Assembly (NCBI GenBank): GCA_018241525.1
Contig: JAFEDR010000011.1
Span: 744,001 to 808,000, forward strand
Direction of reading: 5' to 3'
Source of the DNA: Pseudomonadota bacterium
GTDB taxonomy: Bacteria; Pseudomonadota; Gammaproteobacteria; Steroidobacterales; Steroidobacteraceae
DNA: 64,000 nucleotides
Under the pieces are notes generated by a model. The model was not told where the DNA came from. It saw only the letters and a list, made by a program, of their open reading frames with translations, and searched no databases. Below are positions 31,949-40,670 of this stretch, in pieces. The position numbers and the translations under genes were made by a program. The first letter of the stretch is position 1. Every line of letters starts with the position of its first letter.

Positions 31949-32443
31949 TCAGTTGACCGCGGGCTGCGGCGCCGCGCCGCGTGCGGCCTGGTCGAGCGAC
32001 TGCTGGAACAGCGCGTCGAAGTTCACCGGCGGCAGCAGGAACGGCGGGAAGCCGCCGCGCAGGATCAGGTCGGACACCGACTGACGCGCGTACGGGAACA
32101 GCACCGCCGGGCAGAACGAGCCGATGATCCGGCGCGCGTCTTCCTCGCGGTAGCCGCGGATCAGGAAGATGCCGCCCTGCTTGACCTCGACCAGGTACGC
32201 GACCTTGTCGGCGATCTTCGCCTCGAGCGTGATCGTCAGGATCACCTCGTGCATGTTGTCGGCGACCGTCGTGCCCGAGGTGTTCATGTTGAGGTTGAAC
32301 TGCGGGTTCCACTCGGCGACCTGCAGGTTCGGGCCGGAGGGCGCCTCGAACGACGCGTCCTTCACGTAGATGTTCTGCAGGACGAGGTCCTGCGAGTTCG
32401 GGTCGATGACCGGCGCCGCGCCGGTCGGGTTCGGATCTGACAT
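31949..32443 (-). CDS. secB: Protein-export chaperone SecB
   Basis: A 164-residue tetrameric chaperone that keeps secretory precursors unfolded and hands them to SecA. Conserved elements: LQNIYVKDASFEAPSGP, WNPQFNLNMNTSGT, GGIFLIRGYREEDARRI, CPAVLFPYARQSVSDLILRGGFPPFLLPPVNFDALF. The presence of SecB itself supports a proteobacterial origin. Located between grxC and gpsA. Confidence 0.97.
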   Translation of the reverse strand: MSDPNPTGAAPVIDPNSQDLVLQNIYVKDASFEAPSGPNLQVAEWNPQFNLNMNTSGTTVADNMHEVILTITLEAKIADKVAYLVEVKQGGIFLIRGYREEDARRIIGSFCPAVLFPYARQSVSDLILRGGFPPFLLPPVNFDALFQQSLDQAARGAAPQPAVN

Positions 32444-32495
32444 GGGATCGTCCTGTGCTGGTTCGAGTGGCGAAGGGAAACGGGTGGCGGGGCGT

Positions 32496-32765
32496 TCAGC
32501 CGGCGCGCCGGCCGAGCAGCCGGTCGAGCTCGCCGCGATCCTCGAGGTCGCGCAGCTCGTCCGAGCCGCCGATCGCGCGGTCGCCGATGAAGATCTGCGG
32601 CACGGTGCGCCGGCCGCCGCTGCGCTCGATCATCTCGCCGCGGCGCTCGGGCTCGGCCTCGACGTCGATCTCGGTCCAGGCGATGCCCTTGCGCTCGAGC
32701 AGCGCGCGCGCGCGCGCGCAGTACGGGCACCAGCCGGTCGTGTACATCGTGACCTCGGGCGTCAC
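32496..32765 (-). CDS. grxC: Glutaredoxin 3
   Basis: An 89-residue glutathione-dependent thiol oxidoreductase with the CPYC active site (TTGWCPYCARARALLERKG) near the N-terminus, the TVPQIFIGDRAIGG segment containing the cis-Pro and glutathione-binding GG. Four bases separate it from the rhodanese gene, indicating co-expression. Order matches the enteric yibN-grxC-secB-gpsA operon. Confidence 0.96.
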   Translation of the reverse strand: MTPEVTMYTTGWCPYCARARALLERKGIAWTEIDVEAEPERRGEMIERSGGRRTVPQIFIGDRAIGGSDELRDLEDRGELDRLLGRRAG

Positions 32766-32769
32766 GGTC

Positions 32770-33192
32770 TCAGTCCTTCACGACCGGCAGGTTCTCCTGC
32801 CGCCACGCCGCGAGGCCGCCGCGCAGGTTGTAGGCCTTCGTGAACCCGAGCCGGCCGAGGTGGCGCGCGGCGGAGCCGGCGGTCATGCCGTTGTCGCAGT
32901 AGGCGATGATCGCCTTCTCCTTGAAGCGCTCGAGCGACTGCGCACCGTTCGCGATCGCCTCGCCCGGCACGTGGCGGGCGCCGCCGATGTGCCCGGCCTC
33001 GAACGCCTCCTTGCCGCGGATGTCGACCAGCAGCGCGCCGCCGTTCAGCAGGCGCACGGCGTCAGCCGGCGTGATCGAGCCGAACGCCGCGGTGCGTGCC
33101 CGGAACTCGTAGACGAACACGAGCACCGCGAGCACGACCGCGAGTGCGACGAGCGCGTAATGGTGGGTCGCGTACTGGAGAAACTGCTGCAT
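32770..33192 (-). CDS. yibN: Membrane-anchored rhodanese-like protein (YibN type)
   Basis: A 140-residue protein with an N-terminal membrane segment (YALVALAVVLAVLVFVYEF) and a single rhodanese domain. The active-site loop is IAYCDNGMTAGSAA; Cys is present, but the loop reads CDNGMT rather than the CxxGxR seen in many sulfurtransferases. VDIRGKEAFEAGHIGGARHVPG and LRGGLAAWRQENLPV are typical rhodanese motifs. First gene of the cluster with grxC, secB and gpsA, divergent from envC (91 bp spacer). Role is unclear; membrane quality control or insertion has been proposed for E. coli YibN. Confidence 0.9.
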   Translation of the reverse strand: MQQFLQYATHHYALVALAVVLAVLVFVYEFRARTAAFGSITPADAVRLLNGGALLVDIRGKEAFEAGHIGGARHVPGEAIANGAQSLERFKEKAIIAYCDNGMTAGSAARHLGRLGFTKAYNLRGGLAAWRQENLPVVKD

Positions 33193-33283
33193 GGTCAGGC
33201 ACTTCGGCCACCCGGCGGGGCAGGGCGGCCCACCATTATAGCAGCCGGTCGCGCGCCACCGGGCTTCCGCTAGAGTACCGGCC

Positions 33284-34471
33284 GTGAGTCGTTCCCCGCG
33301 CCGCCTGCTGCCGCTCCTGGTGCTCGCCGCCCTGGCGGCCCCGCCGGCGGTCCCGGCGCCGGCCCGCGAGGCGAACCCGGCCGAGACGGAGGCCGCGCTC
33401 GACCGGGTCAAGGGCCGGATCCGCGAGGTCACCGAGGCCGTGCAGGGCGACGTCGCCCGGCGCGACGGGCTCGCCCGCGAGCTCAAGAGCGCCGACGAGG
33501 CGCTGCAGGCGGCCCGCCGGCGCCTCGACGACGTCCGCTCCCGCCGCTCGGCGAGCGAAGCGCGGCTGGCCGAGCTCAAGGCCGACGAGCGCCGCGCGGC
33601 GGCGGAGCTCGCCGCCGAGCGCGCAGCGCTCGCCGCGCAGCTGCGCAGCGCCTACCAGGGCGGCCGCGACGAGGAGCTCAAGGTACTGCTGAACGCGGCG
33701 GATCCCGCGACCCTGGGCCGGATGCTGACCTACTACGGCTACCTCGGCCGCGCCCGCGCCGATCGCATCCACGAGATCAGCGCGCGGGCCGCGCGCCTCG
33801 AGGCGCTCGACGAGGCACTCGCCGGCGAAACGGCGAAGCTCGCCGCGCTCGAGGACGAGCGCCGGCGCGAGGCGGGCGCGGTCGACGCCGCGCGCGGCAC
33901 GCGCCAGCGCGCGCTCGGCGAGCTGCAGGCCCGGATCGCGAGCCGCTCGGCCGAGCTCAAGGACCTCAAGGCCAATGCCAGCTCGCTGGAGGATCTGCTC
34001 GCGCGGCTGCGCGCCGCGCTCGAGGACTTCGACAGTCCCGAGTTCGTCGCACCCGGCGGCGCGCGGCGACCCTTCGCCGACGTCCACGGCCGCCTGTCGT
34101 GGCCGGCGCGCGGCCGGCTACTCGCGCAGTTCGGCGAGGCCCGCGCCGCCGGGCTCAAGTGGCAGGGACTCCTGCTCGAGACCCACCGGGCCGGTGAGAT
34201 CCGCGCGCCCTACTATGGGCGGGTCGTGTACGCCGACTGGCTGCCGGGACTCGGGCTGCTGATGATTCTCGACCACGGCGGCGGCTATCTGAGCCTCTAC
34301 GGCTACAACGAGAAGCTGTACCGGCAGGCGGGCGACAAGGTCCGGCCGGGCGAGGTGATCGCGGCCAGCTTCGGCGACGGCGCGGCGCGTCCGGAGCTCT
34401 ATTTCGAGATCCGCCAGGGGGCCCGGCCCCTCGATCCGCGTCCCTGGCTGAAGGGCACGCCGCGGCCCTAG
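33284..34471 (+). CDS. envC: EnvC-type murein hydrolase activator
   Basis: A 395-residue periplasmic protein: signal peptide (LLPLLVLAALAAPPAVPAPA), a long coiled coil (residues ~28-245, EAALDRVKGRIREV through ELKDLKANASSLEDLL), then a LytM/M23 domain (~270-392). The LytM domain lacks the metal-binding His/Asp set (for example LLLETHRAGEIRAPYYGRV), as expected for EnvC, which does not cut murein but activates amidases AmiA/AmiB at the division septum. GTG 33284 is the only start giving a signal peptide. Location beside yibN is as in E. coli. Confidence 0.92.
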   Translation: MSRSPRRLLPLLVLAALAAPPAVPAPAREANPAETEAALDRVKGRIREVTEAVQGDVARRDGLARELKSADEALQAARRRLDDVRSRRSASEARLAELKADERRAAAELAAERAALAAQLRSAYQGGRDEELKVLLNAADPATLGRMLTYYGYLGRARADRIHEISARAARLEALDEALAGETAKLAALEDERRREAGAVDAARGTRQRALGELQARIASRSAELKDLKANASSLEDLLARLRAALEDFDSPEFVAPGGARRPFADVHGRLSWPARGRLLAQFGEARAAGLKWQGLLLETHRAGEIRAPYYGRVVYADWLPGLGLLMILDHGGGYLSLYGYNEKLYRQAGDKVRPGEVIAASFGDGAARPELYFEIRQGARPLDPRPWLKGTPRP

Positions 34472-34637
34472 GGCGCCGCGTGGCGGGACCGTGATCCCCC
34501 GCACAGCGACCCGGCGGCCGGGAGCGGAAATGCGGATCGGTTCAAGGATTTGGGCCGGGGCATTAGGTCAAGTTAGCCGCCAGGACAGTGACGTCCGCGC
34601 CCCCGCCGTGGGGATCGAGCCCTCCCAGCCGGATCGA

Positions 34638-36932
34638 ATGATGGTTGCCGTCGCCCAAAAGCCTGCCGCGAACCTGCCGAGCCTCGACCCGTACGGACAG
34701 CTGATCAAGATGCTGTTCCCGCGGGCGCAGTCGCTTGCGGTCTACGGGGCGGGAGGCACGCCGCTGTGGCTCGCAAGCGGCCAGGACGACCCGGACGTGC
34801 ACCGCCTTGCCGAGGAGCTGCTCGGCGACCGCTCGGCGAAGGCGCCGAACGACATCGACGGCACGACGCGCGCCTTCGACGGCGCAACCGCCTACGCCTT
34901 CGTGATGCGCGACGAGCAGGGCCTGCCGCTCGCGGTCGTGGCGCTGCTCGCCCGCGAGGGCAGCGACGCGCGGCCGATGTCGCTGGTGCTCGGCCTGCTG
35001 CGCCCGGCGCTCGAGTGCCTGCAGCGCGACCTCGCGCTGCGCGCCTCGCTCGGCGCCCTGTCGCGCGACCTGTCCTCGCGCGACCGCGACCTCGAGTTGC
35101 TGCTCGACGCCTCGGTCGAATCGGCGGACTCGACCCGCGATGCCGACGAGCTGAGCCGCCTGGTGCAGGCGGCGGTCGACCACCTCGGCTGCGCGATCGG
35201 CGCGCTGATCGTGCCGGAACGCTCGATCGCGATCGTGCGCTCGCAGCGCGACCAGCCCTCGAACAACGGCGGTGCCGTCGTCACGCGCACGCACCGCCAC
35301 CTGCTGACCTGGGCGCAGCTGCAGCGGCGCACGATGATCGTCAACAAGGTCAGCACCAACAGCGACAAGCTGCCGCCCTACAAGATCCTGTCGGTCCCGG
35401 TCCGGCACCTGTCGAACCGCGTGATCGGCTTCCTCGCGCTCTTCAACCCGGCCGAGGGCAGCGACTTCGGCCTGCGGCACACCCGCCTCGCGGAGCTGCT
35501 GGCCCGCAAGGTCACCTCGATCCTGGTCACCAGCTACGACGCCGGCACCGGGCTGCTCGCCCGCGGTGCGTTCGAGCAGCAGGTCGATGCGGTGGTCGCG
35601 GGCCGCGACGAGCCCGGCGTCGACTCGGTGGTCTACCTCGACATCGACCAGATGCACGTGATCAACGAGAACTTCGGCATGCACGTCGGCGACGAGACCA
35701 TCGCCCGTGTCGCCGAGACGATCCGGCGACGCGCGCCGAAGGGCGCGCTCAGCGCGCGCATCTCGGGTGACCGCTTCGCGCTGTTCCTGGCCGGCGCCGA
35801 CCTCGAGTCCGCCGCCCAGGCGGCCGAGGAGATCCGCTCGAACGTCGCCGAGCTCACGCAGCAGCGGCCCGAGGGCGTGCTGCGCGTCAGCCTCTCGGCC
35901 GGCTGCGCACTGCTGCCGCACGACTCTAAGCATCCGCTGTCGCACGCGCTCGCGATCGCCGAGATCGCCAGCAAGGCCGCCAAGGACCACGGTCGCGACC
36001 GGGTCGAGTCCTTCAGCAACGGCGACATGAGCATGGTGCGCCGCCACGGCGAGGTGCAGATCGTCGCCAGCCTGCGCGAGGCGATCGCGACCAACCGCTT
36101 CCGGCTGTATGCGCAGCCGATCCTGCCGCTCGCCGCCGGGCCCTCGGAGCCGCGCTTCGAGATCCTGATCCGCATGCTGACCGAGGAAGGCGAGCTGCTG
36201 CCGCCGGCGAAGTTCCTGCCGGCCGCCGAGAGCTACCAGCTGATGCCGGCGATCGACCGCTGGGTCATCGAGTACGCGCTCAAGGAGCTCGCGCAGCACG
36301 CGGCCACCCTGAAGAACCGCGTCGCGCGCTTCGCGATCAACCTCTCCGGCCAGTCGGTCGGCGACGCCGAGTGCGCCGCCTTCGTCGAGCAGCAGATCAC
36401 GGCGGCCGGCATCCCGGCCGACATCGTCTGCTTCGAGCTGACCGAGACCGCCGCGGTCACCCATCTGGAGCGCGCCGAGGCCTTCATGCAGCGGCTGCGC
36501 AACCTCGGCTGCCAGTTCGCGCTCGACGACTTCGGCACCGGCGCCTCCTCGCTCGCCTACCTCAAGAGCCTGCCGGTGTCGGTGCTCAAGATCGACGGCA
36601 GCTTCGTGCGCGACGCGCTGTTGAACGGCCGGTCCGACTCGATGGTCAAGGCGGTCGCGCAGCTGGCGCGGGCGATGGGCATCACCACGGTCGCCGAATA
36701 CGTCGAGACCGACGAGATCCGCATCCGCATGGCGAACCTCGGTGTCGACTACGGCCAGGGCTTCGCGATCGGCAAGCCCGTGCCGCTCGCCGAGGTGCTG
36801 CAGGACCTGTCGCTGTACGAGCTCGTGGCCGCTGGCGACGGCACGGTCGGTGCCGACATCGACCTCGGCGCCGACCTCGATCTCGGCCCGCCGGCCGCGG
36901 CCGGCGGCGACCGCTCGCTGCTGACCGGCTGA
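34638..36932 (+). CDS. GAF-GGDEF(degenerate)-EAL c-di-GMP phosphodiesterase
   Basis: About 764 residues. A GAF-like sensory region (residues ~130-290) precedes a GGDEF domain (~305-460) in which the signature is SGDRF (ISGDRFALF), so cyclase activity is not expected. The C-terminal EAL domain is complete: EILIRM (EAL position), INLSGQSV, ELTETAA, LDDFGTGASSLAYLK, KIDGSF and AEYVET retain the metal-binding and catalytic residues, so it is probably an active c-di-GMP phosphodiesterase. The C-terminus carries an acidic D-rich repeat (GADIDLGADLDLG). Start is uncertain: codons upstream of 34638 are rare types (AGG, TTA, CAA), so I chose ATG 34638/34641 over ATG 34530, which has GGAG upstream. Followed after 19 bp by a cyclase gene. 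Confidence 0.9.
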   Translation: MMVAVAQKPAANLPSLDPYGQLIKMLFPRAQSLAVYGAGGTPLWLASGQDDPDVHRLAEELLGDRSAKAPNDIDGTTRAFDGATAYAFVMRDEQGLPLAVVALLAREGSDARPMSLVLGLLRPALECLQRDLALRASLGALSRDLSSRDRDLELLLDASVESADSTRDADELSRLVQAAVDHLGCAIGALIVPERSIAIVRSQRDQPSNNGGAVVTRTHRHLLTWAQLQRRTMIVNKVSTNSDKLPPYKILSVPVRHLSNRVIGFLALFNPAEGSDFGLRHTRLAELLARKVTSILVTSYDAGTGLLARGAFEQQVDAVVAGRDEPGVDSVVYLDIDQMHVINENFGMHVGDETIARVAETIRRRAPKGALSARISGDRFALFLAGADLESAAQAAEEIRSNVAELTQQRPEGVLRVSLSAGCALLPHDSKHPLSHALAIAEIASKAAKDHGRDRVESFSNGDMSMVRRHGEVQIVASLREAIATNRFRLYAQPILPLAAGPSEPRFEILIRMLTEEGELLPPAKFLPAAESYQLMPAIDRWVIEYALKELAQHAATLKNRVARFAINLSGQSVGDAECAAFVEQQITAAGIPADIVCFELTETAAVTHLERAEAFMQRLRNLGCQFALDDFGTGASSLAYLKSLPVSVLKIDGSFVRDALLNGRSDSMVKAVAQLARAMGITTVAEYVETDEIRIRMANLGVDYGQGFAIGKPVPLAEVLQDLSLYELVAAGDGTVGADIDLGADLDLGPPAAAGGDRSLLTG

Positions 36933-36951
36933 GCGGCCAGCGCCCGCCGCC

Positions 36952-38022
36952 GTGTTCGAGCGCCGCACCAAGACCACGCACCCCGACCACGACCTCGACG
37001 GGCTGGTGCGCCACGTCGCGCTCGCCGACTGGCTGGTGCTCGCGGTCGTGCTGCTGCACCAGCTGGTCGCGACCCGCGACGGCGTCAGCCTGCCGGTGCT
37101 GCTCGCGAGCGCGGCGTTCGCGATCGGCAGCATCCTGCTGCGCACCCCGTGGCTGCCATCGGGCGCGACCGAGCGCCGGCTCGAGCTCGAGACCTGGGCC
37201 ATGGCGCTCTACATCAGCTTCGTGGTGTGGCGCACCGGCGGCGTCGACAGCCCGCTGCAGAGCCTCTACCTGCTGCCGATCGTGCTCGCCTCGCTGGTGC
37301 TGCCGGCCTGGCGCCTCGCGCTCGTGCTCGGTGCGATCACGCTCGCCTACGCGCTGATCAGCGCGCTCGGGAGCGAGGCACCGCTGCTGAGTGCCGCGTT
37401 CGCCGGCCGCTGGCTCGCCGCGGTCGGGCCGCTGCTGATCGTCGCCTGGCTGACCTCGCAGCTCGGCACCGCCGTGATCGCCGCCCGCCGCCGCGCCGCG
37501 GCGCTGACCGACGGCGACCCGCTGACGGGCCTCGCGACCCGCGCCGTGCTGATCGAGGCGCTGAAGCGCCAGCTCGGCGAGGGGGGCTCCACGCCGCAGG
37601 TCGCGGCGCTGCTCGCGATCGACCTCGACGGGCTGAAGCGCCTCAACGAGCTGTACGGTCACGAGGCGGGCAACGCGGCGCTGCGGCTCGTTGCCGACGC
37701 ACTGCGGCGTACGCTGCGCGAGACCGACCTCGCGGCACGCTGGGGCAGCGACGAGTTCGTGGTGCTGCTGCCCGGCGCCGATCCGAACGCGGCGCAGGCC
37801 GTCGCGCAGCGCCTGCGGCACGCCGTCTACTCGACCACGCTCGACACCGGCACGCGCCACGTGCGCTGCGCGGTCAGCGTCGGTCTCGCGAGTGCGCCGC
37901 GCGACGGAACGGATGCCGCGCAGCTGCTCGCCAATGCCGAGAAGCGCCTTGAGCGGGACCGCGAGCTCAGGCGCGCCGCGGCCAACGGCGGCCAGCAGCC
38001 CGGGGCCGCCGGCGCCGCCTGA
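36952..38022 (+). CDS. Membrane GGDEF-domain protein (probable diguanylate cyclase)
   Basis: A 356-residue protein with about five to six membrane spans in the first half (LADWLVLAVVLLHQLV, LPVLLASAAFAIGSILL, MALYISFVVW, LLPIVLASLVLPAWRLALVLGAITLAYALISAL) and a GGDEF domain at ~180-340. DPLTGLATRAVLIEAL, AIDLDGLKRLNELYGHEAGNAALR and RWGSDEFVVLLPG are conserved; the signature is GSDEF instead of GGDEF. The metal-binding Asp in AIDLDGLK and the E of the signature are present, so activity is possible. No RxxD inhibitory site is visible before the signature. Start GTG 36952. The upstream gene is a probable phosphodiesterase, giving a c-di-GMP pair. Confidence 0.88.
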   Translation: MFERRTKTTHPDHDLDGLVRHVALADWLVLAVVLLHQLVATRDGVSLPVLLASAAFAIGSILLRTPWLPSGATERRLELETWAMALYISFVVWRTGGVDSPLQSLYLLPIVLASLVLPAWRLALVLGAITLAYALISALGSEAPLLSAAFAGRWLAAVGPLLIVAWLTSQLGTAVIAARRRAAALTDGDPLTGLATRAVLIEALKRQLGEGGSTPQVAALLAIDLDGLKRLNELYGHEAGNAALRLVADALRRTLRETDLAARWGSDEFVVLLPGADPNAAQAVAQRLRHAVYSTTLDTGTRHVRCAVSVGLASAPRDGTDAAQLLANAEKRLERDRELRRAAANGGQQPGAAGAA

Positions 38023-38028
38023 TCGCCG

Positions 38029-38418
38029 TCAGCCGCGCAGCATCGCGAGCACCGCGCCGACGATGCCGCCGATCACCAGCGCCCCGACCGGCAGGATCGA
38101 CAGCGCGAAGCCGGCGCTGCGGCCGGCCGGATCCTTGACGTACGAGAAGAAGTACAGGAAGCGGCCCAGCAGGTAGACCGCGCCGAGGCCGGCCGCCCAC
38201 GGCGCGCTGACGAACCAGCCGAAGATCGGCAGCGAGGGCACCAGCACGACCAGCAGCTCCAGGGTGTTCATCTGCGCCCGGAAGTGCCGCTCGAACAGAT
38301 CGTGGCCGGTCGTGGCCGGCGCCTTGACGCCGTAACGGCCGCGGGCACGGCCGACCATGGCCCCGAAGTAGAGAAACTGCAGCAGCGCCAGACCCAATAC
38401 CACGTACACCAGGTTCAT
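38029..38418 (-). CDS. MAPEG-family membrane protein
   Basis: A 129-residue integral membrane protein with four predicted spans. GVKAPATTGHDLFERHFRAQMNTLELLVVLVPSL matches in pieces the MAPEG hallmark (ER-x-x-RAQ-x-NxLE) and is followed by the usual GRFLYFFSYVKDP segment. MAPEG proteins include microsomal glutathione transferases and eicosanoid enzymes; bacterial members often conjugate glutathione, but the substrate here is unknown. ATG 38418. Converges with the upstream GGDEF gene. Confidence 0.87.
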   Translation of the reverse strand: MNLVYVVLGLALLQFLYFGAMVGRARGRYGVKAPATTGHDLFERHFRAQMNTLELLVVLVPSLPIFGWFVSAPWAAGLGAVYLLGRFLYFFSYVKDPAGRSAGFALSILPVGALVIGGIVGAVLAMLRG

Positions 38419-38512
38419 CGCCCCTCCCCCTGTCGGTCATTCGCGTCGTCACACGGCCTATCGTGCGAGGCGCGCCGCGGGCAGAATACACCGCGCAGGT
38501 AACCCCCGCCCC

Positions 38513-38965
38513 ATGAGCTCCAAGCCGCGCGGCTACGCGCAGTTCGTCGAAATCCGCCAGCCGCCGGAGCGCGTCTTCGAGGCGTTCGCCAGCGCGCGCG
38601 AGGTGATGCGCTGGTACGCGACCGAGGCCGTCGTCGAGCCGCGCCGCGGCGGCCGCTTCTACGTGAAGCTCGCCAACGGCCGCAGCCGCGACGCGACGGT
38701 CGACGTCTGGGAGCCGGGCCGGCGGCTGCGCCTCATCTACATGCCGGACCCCGCCCTGCCGGCCTCGACCACCGGGCCGATCGTCGAGGACATCCTGTTC
38801 GACGTGAAACCCGGCCTCACCGTGCTGCGCGTGCTCGGCAACGGCGTGCCCGGCGAGCGCGCCTGGGACCCGCACTTCCTGGCGCTGCGGCGCGGCTGGG
38901 CCTTCTGGCTGCACTCGCTGAAGCGCGTCCTCGAGGGCGCGCCGCCCGCCGGGGCCGCGACGTGA
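38513..38965 (+). CDS. SRPBCC (AHSA1-like) domain protein
   Basis: A 150-residue protein with the START/Bet v1-like fold of the AHSA1/SRPBCC group. YAQFVEIRQPPERVFEAFASAREVMRWY is the typical first strand and helices, VVEPRRGGRFYVKL the beta sheet and RRGWAFWLHSLKRVLEG the long C-terminal helix. Members bind hydrophobic ligands or act as co-chaperones; none can be assigned here. ATG 38513. It overlaps the next gene by 4 bp (GTGA). Confidence 0.85.
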   Translation: MSSKPRGYAQFVEIRQPPERVFEAFASAREVMRWYATEAVVEPRRGGRFYVKLANGRSRDATVDVWEPGRRLRLIYMPDPALPASTTGPIVEDILFDVKPGLTVLRVLGNGVPGERAWDPHFLALRRGWAFWLHSLKRVLEGAPPAGAAT

Positions 38966-40305
38966 GCGGCACCGCGCGCACGCTCGCCACGCACCTCGCC
39001 GCGCTCGCCGCGTGCCTGCTGGCCGCCACCGCCGGCGCCGAGGTGCGCGCGCTCGTCGGCGGCACGCTGCTCGACGGCTCCGGTGGCCCGCCGCTCGCCG
39101 ACAGCGTGATCCTGATCGACGGTGAGCGCATCGCCGCGGTCGGCCAGGTCGGCAGCCTCGAGGTCCCGGCCGGCGCGACCGTGATCTCGACCGAGGGCAT
39201 GACGGTCCTGCCCGGCCTCGTCGACCTGCAGGTGCGGCTCGCCGAGCTCGGCCATGGCGACCGCGCGCGCTGGCAGGAACTGTACGGCCCGCTTGCCGAG
39301 CGCGTGGTGATGCCTGCGGCCGCGCAGTCGCTGCTGCTCGCCGGCGTGACCACCGCGCGCGATGTCGGCTCGCCGCTCGAGGCGGCGCTGTCGGTTCGCG
39401 AGCGCATCCGCAACCAGCGCATTCCCGGCCCGACCCTGGTGGTCGCGGGGCCCGCTCTCGAGCACGACCCGCCGATGCGCGCGCGGGCCGTGCGCTGGCC
39501 GGTCGCCGGGGCGGCCGACGCACGCCAGAAGGCCGAGCGGCTGGTGCGTGCCGGCGTCGACTTCCTGCTCGTCAGCGGCCCGGCCGACCTCGCCGACGCC
39601 GAGCTCGAGGCGATCGCGGCGGTGGCGCGCGCGAACGGCGTGCCCTGGCAGGCCGAGGTTCGCCGCGACGCCGACGTCGCGCGCGCGCTCGAGGCCGGCG
39701 CGCAGGGCCTGATCGGCCTCGGCAGCGGCCTCGACCCGGACTGGCCGGTGGCCGCGCTGGTCGAGCTGCGCGCGCGCGCGGCGCGCGAGACGCCGGTGCC
39801 GTGGAGTGCCGGCGCCTCGGCGCTGACCGACCTCGAGTGGCTGCGTTCGACCACCGAGCCGCTCGACGACCCGCGCTGGCGCGAGGGCATTCCGCGCGTG
39901 ATCGCCGACGACGTGCGCGCCTCGCTCGCCGATCCCGCGCAGCTCGCCGAGAGCGAGCTGCCGGTGCTGCGTCGCGGCGTGCTCGCCGGCCGGCTGCGCA
40001 GCGCCCGGGCCGCGGGCGCACGGCTGGTGGCCGGGTCCGACGCCGGCGAGCCCGGCCACGTGCCCGGCCGCGCGACCTGGCAGGAAGTCGAGGCGCTGGT
40101 GCTCGAGGCGGGCCTGTCGCCGGCCGAGGCGGTGCGCGCGGCGACGCTCGACGGTGCACAGGTGCTCGGCCTCGAGCACGAGACCGGCAGCATCACCGCC
40201 GGCAAGTACGCCGACGTGATCGCGGTGCGCGGCGACCTGCTGCGCCACATCGACCGCCTCGAGGACGTCGAGCTCGTGATCCGCCACGGCATGCGCGTGC
40301 GATGA
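38962..40305 (+). CDS. Amidohydrolase-fold exported protein lacking metal-binding histidines
   Basis: A 447-residue protein with a signal peptide (LAALAACLLAATAGA) and the layout of an imidazolonepropionase-like amidohydrolase: the N-terminal beta sandwich LVGGTLLDGSGGPPLADSVILIDGERIAAVG, a TIM barrel and C-terminal ITAGKYADVIAV. However, the HxH metal site that should follow PGLVD is LQVRL, the following barrel histidines are also replaced (for example QAEV and LGSG where H is expected), and only the last Asp in LVAGSDAGEPG is kept. It is therefore probably not a metal-dependent hydrolase; a binding or structural role is possible. GTG 38962. Flanked by an SRPBCC gene (4 bp overlap) and a small membrane protein gene (4 bp overlap), so all three form an operon. 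Confidence 0.85.
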   Translation: MSGTARTLATHLAALAACLLAATAGAEVRALVGGTLLDGSGGPPLADSVILIDGERIAAVGQVGSLEVPAGATVISTEGMTVLPGLVDLQVRLAELGHGDRARWQELYGPLAERVVMPAAAQSLLLAGVTTARDVGSPLEAALSVRERIRNQRIPGPTLVVAGPALEHDPPMRARAVRWPVAGAADARQKAERLVRAGVDFLLVSGPADLADAELEAIAAVARANGVPWQAEVRRDADVARALEAGAQGLIGLGSGLDPDWPVAALVELRARAARETPVPWSAGASALTDLEWLRSTTEPLDDPRWREGIPRVIADDVRASLADPAQLAESELPVLRRGVLAGRLRSARAAGARLVAGSDAGEPGHVPGRATWQEVEALVLEAGLSPAEAVRAATLDGAQVLGLEHETGSITAGKYADVIAVRGDLLRHIDRLEDVELVIRHGMRVR

Positions 40306-40664
40306 ACGCCGCACCGCGCTCGCCGCTCGCGGGTCTGCTGGTGCGCGGCGCCTTCGCCGCGCTCGGCCTGTGGGTCGCGACCTACTTCGTGACCGGGCTG
40401 CACTTCCAGCCGCCGTCGCGGCTGGTGTTCGCGGGCCTGCTGCTCGGCCTCGTGAACGCGTTCCTGCGGCCGCTGCTGATCCTGCTGACCCTGCCGTTCA
40501 CGCTGCTGACCTTCGGGCTGTTCCTGCTGGTGATCAACGCCGCGATGGTGGCGTTCGTCGCCTGGCTGCTGCCCGGCATGCACGTCGACGGCTTCGGCGC
40601 GGCGTTCGCCACCGCGCTGATCGTGAGCCTGGTGGGCTGGATCGGCGCCGCGCTCGCGCGCTGA
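40302..40664 (+). CDS. Phage holin 4-like (YvlD-type) membrane protein
   Basis: A 120-residue protein with four membrane spans: LLVRGAFAALGLWVATYFV, LVFAGLLLGLVNAFLRPLL, LPFTLLTFGLFLLVINAAMV, and FGAAFATALIVSLVGWIGAAL. The GLVNAFLRPLLILLTLPF segment is characteristic of the small phage-holin 4-2/YvlD family, widespread in chromosomes and of unknown function, with no link to phage lysis here. ATG 40302 overlaps the upstream stop by 4 bp. Confidence 0.85.
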   Translation: MNAAPRSPLAGLLVRGAFAALGLWVATYFVTGLHFQPPSRLVFAGLLLGLVNAFLRPLLILLTLPFTLLTFGLFLLVINAAMVAFVAWLLPGMHVDGFGAAFATALIVSLVGWIGAALAR

Positions 40665-40670
40665 GCCGCC

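Noticed and set aside
34491..34637. An N-terminal extension of the GAF-GGDEF-EAL gene
   Set aside because: The codons are of types rare in this DNA and the translated sequence has no domain; it is more likely the promoter and leader.
40302..40664. Phage holin as evidence for a prophage
   Set aside because: The YvlD-type proteins named after holins are common chromosomal membrane proteins, and no other phage gene is nearby.
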